35,028 bases of DNA from Oricola sp. (GTDB lineage: Bacteria; Pseudomonadota; Alphaproteobacteria; Rhizobiales; Rhizobiaceae): positions 1-35,028 of the forward strand of contig NZ_JALEGV010000019.1 of the NCBI RefSeq assembly GCF_022763245.1, read 5' to 3'. Both the position numbers and the translations under genes were made by a program. The notes beneath the pieces are model-generated. The model was not told where the DNA came from, did not search any database, and saw only the letters and a program-made list of their open reading frames with translations. This document shows, in pieces, positions 9,094 through 15,823 of this stretch (positions are counted from its first letter, which is position 1; the number at the start of each line of letters is the position of its first letter).

Positions 9094-9173
9094 TACGGGG
9101 TTAATCCCGTTTGTGTACCCTATTTGTTCCAAGTTTGCACCACTTATTCCTACGGTTGCGCTGACTTCTATGC

Positions 9174-9240
9174 GTCCGAAGAATGTAGCATATTTCGGAC
9201 AATCTTGCGCATGTCCGAAGAATGTAGCATATTTCGGACA
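9174..9240. repeat. two identical 28-bp palindrome-like repeats (probable AbiEi operators)
   Basis: Exact copies lie at 9174-9201 and 9213-9240, with an 11-bp gap and a 39-bp period. Each has perfect 7-bp outer arms, GTCCGAA and TTCGGAC, around a 13-bp centre. The second copy ends on the A of the AbiEi start codon. AbiEi antitoxins are known to repress their own promoter by binding paired inverted repeats, so these are very likely its operators. Two copies with an 11-bp gap exclude a CRISPR array. Confidence 0.8.
9205..9240 (+). promoter_or_regulatory. candidate abiE promoter, possibly leaderless
   Basis: TTGCGC (9205-9210), 17 nt, then CATATT (9228-9233) lies inside the second repeat. The predicted start at about 9240 is the A of the AbiEi ATG, and there is no Shine-Dalgarno sequence. 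Repressor bound to the repeat would cover the -10 directly. Confidence 0.45.
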
Positions 9241-9908
9241 TGACCTCTCCAGCTCAAGATACAGATCTGCGCTCCAGGCTACTCGCCCGGGTTGCGTCTC
9301 AGCCCGACGAGGTCTGGACGCCCGCCGATTTCGCCGATCTTGGCGGGCGCGCCGCCATCGACAAAACCCTGCAGCGCCTCGCCGCTGCCGGTGAGCTTCG
9401 CCGTATTGATCGCGGCCTCTATGATCGACCACGCAAAAACTCTCTGACCAGACAGCCCACCATACCGGATTATCGGGCTGTGATCCGCGCCGTGACCCGT
9501 CGCGACAAGGCGCGAGTTGTTGTCGACGGCATGACCGCCGCAAACGATCTCGGCCTTACAACGGCCGTACCGGCGCGTGTCGAGGTGCTGGTTGATGCGC
9601 GGCTGAAGCCGATCAAACTCGGCAATCAGGAGATTCATTTCAAGTTCGCCGCACCAAGCCGGCTCTACTGGGCCGACCGGCCCGGCATGCGGGTTGTCCA
9701 GGCCCTGTATTGGATGCAGGACATGCTGACCCAGGACGATGAGCGAAACCGGGCACGAAATACGCTGCGCCGATTGTTCGCCGATCCGAAACACGGAAAG
9801 GCGATCCGTGACGACCTTCGCGCCGGCCTTTCAGCCTTGCCGATCTGGATGCAGGAATTCCTGCGCGACCTTGTCACTCCCGTCGATACCAACGAGGCCG
9901 AGCAATGA
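9240..9908 (+). CDS. abiEi: type IV toxin-antitoxin antitoxin, AbiEi/DUF6088-like
   Basis: The 222-aa protein has an N-terminal winged helix, WTPADFADLGGRAAIDKTL to IDRGLYDRPR (about 26-65), followed by the AbiEi-type core with VVVDGMTAANDLGLTTAVP. It is the antitoxin and transcriptional repressor partner of the next gene, which it overlaps by ATGA. In the abortive-infection system AbiE the antitoxin opposes the nucleotidyltransferase toxin without a stable protein complex (type IV). The tandem repeats that end on its start codon fit self-repression. There is no ribosome-binding site upstream and a -10-like element lies 7 nt before the ATG, so translation may be leaderless. It is divergent from the methyltransferase operon across 181 bp. 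Confidence 0.88.
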   Translation: MTSPAQDTDLRSRLLARVASQPDEVWTPADFADLGGRAAIDKTLQRLAAAGELRRIDRGLYDRPRKNSLTRQPTIPDYRAVIRAVTRRDKARVVVDGMTAANDLGLTTAVPARVEVLVDARLKPIKLGNQEIHFKFAAPSRLYWADRPGMRVVQALYWMQDMLTQDDERNRARNTLRRLFADPKHGKAIRDDLRAGLSALPIWMQEFLRDLVTPVDTNEAEQ

Positions 9909-10951
9909 GCACGACCGCCTACAAGCAGGTCGTCGAGACCCCCGCGCGGGACCGGCTCGATCTATTCCTGGCAACCGCTAACCGTCTCGGAGCGCCAGTG
10001 GGTAATATCGAGAAGGACTTCTGGGTGTGCTGGACCCTGAACGCGCTCTATCACGAGCGACCTGCCGGAGCGCCGCGCCTCCTCTTCAAAGGCGGCACAT
10101 CGCTGTCGAAAGCTTACGGTCTCATTCAACGGTTCTCCGAGGATATCGACATCACCGTTTTCCGCGATGATCTCCACGAACCGGCGTCGGTCGAAGAACT
10201 CGAAGCCCTCTCGAACAAGAAACGCCGTGCCAGACTGGATGCGATCCGGGACGCGTGCCGCGCGTATATCACCGGCCCGCTTCGAGAACTTCTTGCCGAG
10301 CAACTGGCCGACCTAACCGGTGGTGTAGGGCGCATCGAGATCGACGAGGCCGATCCCGACGGACAGACACTTCTCGTCTGGTATCCAGAGGTTGAGCCGC
10401 GCGACGGCGCATATGTGCGCCCAGCCGTTCGAATCGAATCCGGCGCAAAGTCAGCGCTTGATCCTAACCGGCCCGTCACGATCCGCCCCTACATCGCCGA
10501 CGAGGCGTCATCATTGGATTTGGCAGTAGCTGATATAACCACTGTCGAGGCAACACGGACCTTCTGGGACAAGGTTGTCATCGCGCATGGCTTGCGCCGC
10601 TGGTATGAGCGGCGTGGCGTCCTTCGCCAAGAAGGTCAACGCGTGTCGCGGCACTATTACGATCTTCATTGCCTCCTAAACTCAGACGTGGGCCTGGCTG
10701 CCCTCGGAGATTTTGATCTCGGTGCAGATTGCGTCCGACATGCGCGGATGTTCTTCAACCGACCTGACATGGACCTCGCCTCGGCCATGCCGGGTACATT
10801 CGCCATTGAGCCTGTCGACGGCATGGTGGCGGCGCTCAACGAAGACTACGCCAACACGACCGCAATGATCTTCGGAACAGCGCCTGAATTTGAGGACGTG
10901 CTTGCATCCGCAGCAGCGATCGAACATCAATTGAACAAGGTCGCAACCTGA
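9905..10951 (+). CDS. abiEii: type IV toxin-antitoxin toxin, AbiEii/AbiGii nucleotidyltransferase
   Basis: The 348-aa protein is a DNA-polymerase-beta-fold nucleotidyltransferase of the AbiEii family (DUF1814). Diagnostic motifs are FKGGTSLSKAYG (61-72), the catalytic acidic motif RFSEDIDIT (76-84), TFWDKVVIAH around 213-222, and RHYYDLHCLL further on. AbiEii-type toxins transfer nucleotides to RNA targets such as tRNA acceptor ends and arrest growth, which aborts phage infection. The length is close to the family norm and all core motifs look intact, so I expect an active toxin. A large compound inverted repeat begins 11 bp after its stop. Confidence 0.9.
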   Translation: MSTTAYKQVVETPARDRLDLFLATANRLGAPVGNIEKDFWVCWTLNALYHERPAGAPRLLFKGGTSLSKAYGLIQRFSEDIDITVFRDDLHEPASVEELEALSNKKRRARLDAIRDACRAYITGPLRELLAEQLADLTGGVGRIEIDEADPDGQTLLVWYPEVEPRDGAYVRPAVRIESGAKSALDPNRPVTIRPYIADEASSLDLAVADITTVEATRTFWDKVVIAHGLRRWYERRGVLRQEGQRVSRHYYDLHCLLNSDVGLAALGDFDLGADCVRHARMFFNRPDMDLASAMPGTFAIEPVDGMVAALNEDYANTTAMIFGTAPEFEDVLASAAAIEHQLNKVAT

Positions 10952-10962
10952 TGCGAGAAAAA

Positions 10963-11021
10963 GGACGTAAAGCGCCAGAATACAGAGGTGAGAGCTGCGT
11001 TGATATTCTGGTGATACGTCC
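10963..11021. repeat. 59-bp compound inverted repeat after abiEii
   Basis: The outer arms are GGACGTA (10963-10969) and TACGTCC (11015-11021), and the inner arms are CCAGAATA (10975-10982) and TATTCTGG (11004-11011). All 15 pairs are perfect, with a 5x3 internal loop and a 21-nt apical loop. There is no T-run, so it is not a textbook terminator. It may stabilise the abiE mRNA 3' end, be a structured RNA, or be a recombination site. Confidence 0.7.
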
Positions 11022-11117
11022 ATTGGGAGCAGGACAGACGGAACCATCGGGCGTTGGCAATCCGGAGCACTAGAATTAGTCCCGTGTCCTGCGTTCTGAG
11101 ACAAGCTGAGGCAGATG

Positions 11118-11558
11118 ATGGATCAGCTCACCCTCTCCTACGTCTGGAAGCAGAAGCAAATACCTGTTGTGCTGCGCCGTACGGGGCGAGGCGAGCGCAT
11201 TCGCGTGCGACTGCCATTCGCCGACGACAATCGGCACTGGCTTCAGAACGGGCGGCGAACTGCTCCCGAATGGATCGGCGGCCCAGAAGCTTACTGGGAG
11301 TTGCCGAAATCCTGGTTCAATGACCTCGTCGATCGAGCGCTGGTCAGATATGGCAAGATCTACATCATTCAGCCCTACCGCGAGCAGGAGATCTGCGCGA
11401 GAGCATGCCAGGAAGCGCTCGGTCATGAGTGCCAATGTTCATGCATGGGCGCTAACCACGGTGCCGGCAACGACGGAAGCTGGTTCGAAGTCTCCGATAC
11501 CTTTTCGACACGTTGGGGCGACCGGGAACTGGCCTGCCGTTTGTTGACGGCACGATAG
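11118..11558 (+). CDS. unrecognised small protein with Cys-rich motif
   Basis: I do not recognise this 146-aa protein (147 aa from the ATG at 11115). I prefer 11118 because GAGG at 11108-11111 is then 6 nt upstream. The N-terminal half is strand-rich (TLSYVWKQKQIPVVLRR). The C-terminal half has a striking CARACQEALGHECQCSCMG stretch followed by NHG, with five Cys and nearby His residues that could bind a metal. Codon usage looks coding, and the frame closes just before a hairpin. It stands alone between two inverted repeats after a toxin-antitoxin pair, so it could be a defence accessory, an anti-defence gene or a moron-type cargo gene. The function is unknown. Confidence 0.6.
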   Translation: MDQLTLSYVWKQKQIPVVLRRTGRGERIRVRLPFADDNRHWLQNGRRTAPEWIGGPEAYWELPKSWFNDLVDRALVRYGKIYIIQPYREQEICARACQEALGHECQCSCMGANHGAGNDGSWFEVSDTFSTRWGDRELACRLLTAR

Positions 11559-11561
11559 GCA

Positions 11562-11601
11562 GCTACTGACCAATGATTAAATACAATCTTTGGTCAGTAG
11601 C
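11562..11601. repeat. 12-bp perfect inverted repeat after the Cys-rich gene
   Basis: Arms GCTACTGACCAA (11562-11573) and TTGGTCAGTAGC (11590-11601) flank 16 AT-rich bases, three bases after the stop at 11558. There is no U-tract, so a terminator is possible but atypical. A recombination or transposition footprint is the other option. Confidence 0.65.
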
Positions 11602-12101
11602 CAGAACACACGGGCTATTAACAGGCCTGACCCGACAGAACGCTGGCGATTGCTACGCGCTTTTGAGGCCCTGATAATTCTCAGTTATCGTAACCGGTGG
11701 CTTACACTCCGTATGATGCTTGACGCTACTGAATTAGCGTCTCCTGAGTCGAGTCGACCACAATTCACGTCTCGGGTTCGTCTAAAGCTTCAGCGAAATG
11801 ATCGGTGGGCGTTTCCAACCCTTCGGATTGTCTCGTAATCAATGCCGGCGTCTTGTGCATATTTCGGCCCGTTCGCAACGGCCTTGCTGACATTGGAAAT
11901 GAGTGTCTTTGCTTTGGATGGCCTTGTGATGCGGTCTGAGGTGCAGCTTTCTGTATCCACGGCGCAGTGGCGTGTCGGGCTGTGGTCAATCTTTCAGTTG
12001 TCTCGCATCACTACGACACAGAGCTCCTGCGGCGCATTCTTCTCCGGTGTTGACTGTCTCCAAATAGCACCGAATTTCAACGCAAGCGTTGCAACCGTGA
12101 C

Positions 12102-12119
12102 GAAAATACTAAATGATAT
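12102..12119 (+). promoter_or_regulatory. candidate GntR operator, site D
   Basis: GAAAATACTAAATGATAT carries the right half CTAAATGAT shared exactly with the liv-promoter site. It lies about 107 bp before the GntR GTG. TTGCAA at 12089-12094 may be the -35, which would put the site over the -10 region and suggest autoregulation. The left half-site is poor. Confidence 0.4.
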
Positions 12120-12225
12120 AGACCGATAGAAATTCAGATGCGGGCTCAGGATTGTGCTTTTTGAATGCCGCCGACTCCATCGCGGGGACGAGGCAGCCTT
12201 GTCGGATAGGAAAGAATAACGAAAC

Positions 12226-12978
12226 GTGTCTGAAAATCTCGTCACCCGTACCATAAGCAAGTCTGACCAGGTTGCATCGCTTTTACTGAAGACAATTGTC
12301 GATTCCGATCTTCGTCTGGGCGATAGCCTGGGGACCGAAAGTGAACTGATCCAGAAATATGGGGTGAGCCGCCCGACTTTGCGTGAAAGCCTCCGCATTC
12401 TCGAAAGCCAAGGGGTCATTGCCATGCGCCCCGGTCCCCGCGGAGGCATTCTTGTGAGACGGCCCAATGTCGAGTTTGTGGCTCATGCGCTGTCTTTGTA
12501 TCTCCGGTTGAACGAGGTGCCCTTCATCGAAATCGTCAAGGCCCGTCTCGAGATCGAACCGTCGCTTGCCCACAATGCCGCGGAGTTCGGCACGGCCGAG
12601 GATTTCGACGAAATGCAGGCCTCGATCGACCGCATGAAGAAGAACGGAAACGACCCGATGGAGTTTGCGAGCGAGAACAGGGTTTTCCATGCCTGCATTG
12701 CAAAGGCGTCGAAAAGTGCGGTGCTTGAAACCTTCTGGACGGTTCTGTCGATCGTCGCGAGCGGCGAACGGCACGGCATGCGGTATACGGAGAAGAACCG
12801 CCGGGCGATTGTCGAATATCATCAGAAGATACTGAATGCCTGCCGCGACCGCGATCGGGACCTGGCGGCAAAGCTGATGAAGGAACATATCGGCGAACTG
12901 GATCACCTGCTCAGGACGCGGTTCAAGGATCTGTCGAGCGAGCCGACCGATATCTCGGCCCGGCCGAATTCGGCCTGA
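12226..12978 (+). CDS. FadR-type GntR transcriptional regulator (FCD domain)
   Basis: The 250-aa regulator has a GntR winged helix at about 12-78 (LGTESELIQKYGVSRPTLRESLRILESQGVI region, then the wing GPRGGILV). The all-helical FCD effector domain follows from about 95. Three histidines fit the FCD metal site: H155 in ENRVFHACI, H199 in YHQKIL and H221 in MKEHIGEL. The usual fourth ligand Asp appears to be replaced around E150/N151. FCD regulators sense organic acids or acyl-CoA-type ligands. Translation starts at GTG 12226 with AGGAAAG about 11 nt upstream. It lies tail to tail with the catabolic operon and is the obvious regulator of the island. Confidence 0.9.
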   Translation: MSENLVTRTISKSDQVASLLLKTIVDSDLRLGDSLGTESELIQKYGVSRPTLRESLRILESQGVIAMRPGPRGGILVRRPNVEFVAHALSLYLRLNEVPFIEIVKARLEIEPSLAHNAAEFGTAEDFDEMQASIDRMKKNGNDPMEFASENRVFHACIAKASKSAVLETFWTVLSIVASGERHGMRYTEKNRRAIVEYHQKILNACRDRDRDLAAKLMKEHIGELDHLLRTRFKDLSSEPTDISARPNSA

Positions 12979-13033
12979 GCCTCCGAGCGATGCGGGTCCG
13001 TGCCATGGGGCGCGGAGATGGACGGTCGTCCGC

Positions 13034-14473
13034 CTATCGCGCCCGGGAACTGTCGGGACACATGCAGCGGATCAGCGTGGCGGGATCGCCGCCGCCATGC
13101 AGGGCGGAAATGACGCCGCGCAGAGCCGAGGGGGTTCCGTCGGGCCATCGCAGCCCGCTGACATCCAGGCAACCGCGGAACTTGGCGAGGAAATCCGCGT
13201 CGCTCATCGGACGGTCGGGACCGCCCAATGGTCGATCGACCTGGACAGAAATCCGCCCGGCGGCGGTTTCGGCGTCAAGGCGTGTCGGGGAAATTCCGCG
13301 TGACCACGCCCGCTCGATCACGGGATCGGTCTCGACCGTGATGCGCCGAGCGAGGCTACGGACATCTTCGTTCGCCATGCCGCTCTCGCTGAAGTGCCGG
13401 AGGCTTACCTCTCCATCGATCAGGGCGCATGCCACGGTATAGGGAATACTGAACTGCGCCTGCACGATGTTGCGCGGGTTCTGCCGCATCTCGATGGGCG
13501 TCCCCACGGCCTCATGGGATTGGTGGTTGACGCTTGCGACGATGCCGGTGATCTGCGGATCGCCCAAGGAGGCCAGCTTCTCGCGCAGCAGGAGACCGGC
13601 TTCGATCGCGGTGTGATTGAAGCGGCAACAGGGGTAGGGCTTGAAGCTGAGATCGGCGAGTCGAAACCGCTGCCCAAGCTCCTGGCGCAGGATTTCGGGG
13701 GCGTAGTCGCCGCGGAAATACGAGTTGAACAGCCCGTCCAGACCTTCGAAGGTCTTTTGCGCGCCGCTGATGCCGGCCCGGCAGAGCGCTGTCGAGATCA
13801 GCGCCGTCTTGGCGGCGAAACCGGGTTGCATTCGCTTGGTCAGCGCCGCGTCGCGGGTGACCTGATGGGTGCCCGCCGCCTGACTGTAGGCGATGCCGAG
13901 GGCATTCACGGTTTCGGCTGCATCCATCCGCATCACCCGCGCCGCCGCCGCGGTGGCGGCGAAATGGCCGAAGAGCGAGGTATACATATAGCCGCTGTCG
14001 ATGATGCCGATCTTGGTGGCGACCCCGAGGCGGCAGATCAGCTCGAGCCCGGCGGTGATGCCGGCAAGCAGATCAGCTCCGCTGGCCGAGGTTTCGCGCT
14101 CGGCCGCGGCGATGGCGGCCGGTACGACCGAAACGCCGGCGTGCAGCACGGCGGCATCGTGCGTGTCGTCAAAATCGCGGGCATGGGCCATCATCCCGTT
14201 GACCCAGGCCGCGTGATGCGCAGGCACCTGCTGCCCGGTGCACCAGATCGTCGCCTCGGGGCGGCCCCCCCAGCGGGACACCAGCTCGATCAACGGCCCG
14301 ACGCCGTCGGCTGAAATCCCCGCGGCGGCACAGGCAAGCGTATCGAAAATGTCGTCGCGCACCACATCCAGCACGGCGCCCGGAATGTCTGCGACCGTCA
14401 GCGCGCTGGAGAAGGTGGAGAAGACCTCGGAGAAATCCGGGTTTGCGGCGTCGATCGAGGATTGGGTGTCCAT
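13034..14473 (-). CDS. MmgE/PrpD family protein
   Basis: The 479-aa protein belongs to the MmgE/PrpD family, which includes 2-methylcitrate dehydratase, cis-aconitate decarboxylase and iminodisuccinate epimerase. It shows the two-domain pattern: a helical domain with VNGMMAHARDFDDTHD (91-106, acidic and His residues of the active site) and H111, then GFAAKTALISTALCRAGI and KPYPCCRFNH in the second half. Family members dehydrate, decarboxylate or epimerise small tricarboxylates and dicarboxylates. The start is the ATG at 14473, overlapping the thioesterase stop by one base (TGATG). The longer frame upstream is shadow sequence. It is last in a six-gene leftward operon of CoA-ester enzymes. Its exact reaction cannot be read from the sequence. 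Confidence 0.88.
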   Translation of the reverse strand: MDTQSSIDAANPDFSEVFSTFSSALTVADIPGAVLDVVRDDIFDTLACAAAGISADGVGPLIELVSRWGGRPEATIWCTGQQVPAHHAAWVNGMMAHARDFDDTHDAAVLHAGVSVVPAAIAAAERETSASGADLLAGITAGLELICRLGVATKIGIIDSGYMYTSLFGHFAATAAAARVMRMDAAETVNALGIAYSQAAGTHQVTRDAALTKRMQPGFAAKTALISTALCRAGISGAQKTFEGLDGLFNSYFRGDYAPEILRQELGQRFRLADLSFKPYPCCRFNHTAIEAGLLLREKLASLGDPQITGIVASVNHQSHEAVGTPIEMRQNPRNIVQAQFSIPYTVACALIDGEVSLRHFSESGMANEDVRSLARRITVETDPVIERAWSRGISPTRLDAETAAGRISVQVDRPLGGPDRPMSDADFLAKFRGCLDVSGLRWPDGTPSALRGVISALHGGGDPATLIRCMCPDSSRAR

Positions 14474-14913
14474 CAGGCTTCTCCGATGAAGCTGCGGCGG
14501 TGCGCGCCGTCCTGGACACGCATCAAAAGTCCGCTCGCCGTGCCGACCAGCCGGTCCCCGACCCAGGCGTCGCAATCGGCAAAGACCGCGGTGTGGCCTG
14601 CCTTGCGCAGCCTGCCCGAAATCCGGATGAATGCGCCCGGCTTCACGGACCGGGTGAAGTTCACCGTCATGGACGCCGTCGCGATCGGGCTTCCCGGCAT
14701 CGCCGCATGGGCAAGCAGGCCCGCGCAGCGGTCGAAGAGCGTCATGAGAACCCCGCCATGCACATTGCCGCTGAGGTTGCAGTGGCGCTCGGTCGTGCTC
14801 AGGCCGATCTCCGTGCCCTCGTCGCCGGGCCGTTTGAACAAGGCGCCAAGCGCGCCGACATAGGTGTCGTCGGGCATCGGAACCCAGCCATCGGATTCGG
14901 CCATGTCTGTCAT
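14473..14913 (-). CDS. PaaI-type hotdog-fold acyl-CoA thioesterase
   Basis: The 146-aa protein is a hotdog thioesterase. The characteristic GNVHGGVLMTLFDRCAG is at 49-65, with H52-G53-G54 and D61, the position of the catalytic Asp in PaaI enzymes. SMTVNFTRSVKPGAFI and the final strands complete the fold. It would hydrolyse a stalled or product acyl-CoA and free CoA, a common salvage role in CoA-dependent degradation operons. It is coupled to the MmgE/PrpD gene by TGATG and lies 25 bp after the CoA-ester lyase. The substrate cannot be told from the sequence. Confidence 0.87.
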   Translation of the reverse strand: MTDMAESDGWVPMPDDTYVGALGALFKRPGDEGTEIGLSTTERHCNLSGNVHGGVLMTLFDRCAGLLAHAAMPGSPIATASMTVNFTRSVKPGAFIRISGRLRKAGHTAVFADCDAWVGDRLVGTASGLLMRVQDGAHRRSFIGEA

Positions 14914-14938
14914 CTGCTTCGGCCTCCGACCGGTAGCT

Positions 14939-15823
14939 TCAGGCGGCGCCGACTGCGGCGCCGGCGCGTTTCAGGATGCGCTCGGCAAGGCGCTTGTGGG
15001 CGATGTCGATCATCTTGCCGTTCAACTGGGCGACGCCGGTTTCGGCGAGCAGTCCGCAGACCTGGCGGGCCCATTCCAACTCATCCGCTGTCGGGGTCAT
15101 GATCCGGTTGATGATCTCGACCTGCGAGGGATGGATCGCCGCCTTGGCGGTAAAGCCGTCGCGCAGCCCCTCGCGGCATTCGCGTTCGAGCCCCTCGGGA
15201 TCCTTGAAGTCGACATAGACGGCGTCGATGGCCACCGCCTTGGCGGCGTTGGCCGCATAGAGGCATTGCGTGCGCGCATGGCGGCAAGGGTCTGTATATC
15301 GACCCTGCTCGTCCCGGTTCGAGCCGAGCCCGAGATCGGCGGCAAGGTCTTCGGCGCCCCAGAGCAGACCCCAAAGTCGCGATCCGCCATGGCCGGCGGG
15401 TATGGCCAGATTCAGGGTCGCGGTTGCGGTTTCCGTCGCGACCGTGACGATCCGGGTAGCGCCGGGCCTGATGCCGTTGATGGCTTCGGCCATGTCGAGG
15501 TAATGCGCCAAACGCTCCAGATCGGCGGGGCCGCTGCATTTCGGCAACATCACGCCGAACGGGCGCGCCGGCATGATCGCCGCCAGATCGCCGGCGGTCA
15601 TGCCGGTGTCGAAAGCATTGAGCCGCACAAAGACCGGTTTGGTCCGGCCCGCGCTTGTCAAAGCTTCAAGCGTCACATCGCGCGCCGCCAGCTTGAACTC
15701 CGGCCCCACGGCATCTTCGAGATCGACGATCACCGCATCGCTTGCCGAGGCAAGGGCCTTGTGGATTAGCTTTTCCTTGTCGCCGGGGACAAAGAGCAGC
15801 GACCGGATCACCGCGTCCTCCAT
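14939..15823 (-). CDS. CitE-like CoA-ester lyase (HpcH/HpaI family)
   Basis: The 294-aa protein is a citrate-lyase-beta-like enzyme, as in malyl-CoA, citramalyl-CoA and related lyases. Motifs are LLFVPGDKEK (9-18), AVIVDLEDAV (30-39), PVFVRLN with the substrate-binding Arg, a metal-site Glu in VATETATATL, LLWGAEDLAADLG and AAIHPSQVEIIN. It would cleave a 3-hydroxyacyl-CoA dicarboxylate to acetyl-CoA or propionyl-CoA plus an oxoacid. The start is the ATG at 15823, sharing one base with the dehydrogenase TGA (TGATG). The longer upstream frame is shadow. The gene order dehydrogenase, lyase, thioesterase places it at the end of the pathway. In itaconate degradation the same family performs the citramalyl-CoA to acetyl-CoA plus pyruvate step. 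Confidence 0.88.
   Translation of the reverse strand: MEDAVIRSLLFVPGDKEKLIHKALASASDAVIVDLEDAVGPEFKLAARDVTLEALTSAGRTKPVFVRLNAFDTGMTAGDLAAIMPARPFGVMLPKCSGPADLERLAHYLDMAEAINGIRPGATRIVTVATETATATLNLAIPAGHGGSRLWGLLWGAEDLAADLGLGSNRDEQGRYTDPCRHARTQCLYAANAAKAVAIDAVYVDFKDPEGLERECREGLRDGFTAKAAIHPSQVEIINRIMTPTADELEWARQVCGLLAETGVAQLNGKMIDIAHKRLAERILKRAGAAVGAA

Larger units (their letters stand above)
11559..12225. other. gene-poor junction between defence and catabolic islands
   Basis: These 667 bp are visibly less GC-rich than both flanks. They hold an inverted repeat at 11562-11601, scattered short frames with no recognisable product, one copy of the island-wide motif at 12102-12119, and the GntR leader. 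No tRNA, transposase or integrase is seen. It reads like a scar from past insertion or deletion and probably marks the boundary between the two cargo blocks. Confidence 0.55.

Noticed and set aside
9174-9240. CRISPR-like repeat pair
   Set aside because: There are only two copies with an 11-bp gap, each copy is palindromic, they lie on a promoter and no cas genes are nearby. Operators explain them better.
11590-11838. An 82-codon open frame in the junction region
   Set aside because: It starts inside the inverted repeat, has no ribosome-binding site and shows no recognisable family.
11842-12129. A 95-codon open frame before the GntR gene
   Set aside because: There is no ribosome-binding site or recognisable family, the composition is atypical, and it overlaps the candidate regulator site.
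13394-14314. A 306-codon plus-strand open frame
   Set aside because: It is antisense to the MmgE/PrpD gene and rich in Gly, Arg and His without family features.
14864-15769. A 301-codon plus-strand open frame
   Set aside because: It is antisense to the CitE-like lyase, whose motifs and coupling to its neighbours are clear. No domain is seen in the translated shadow.
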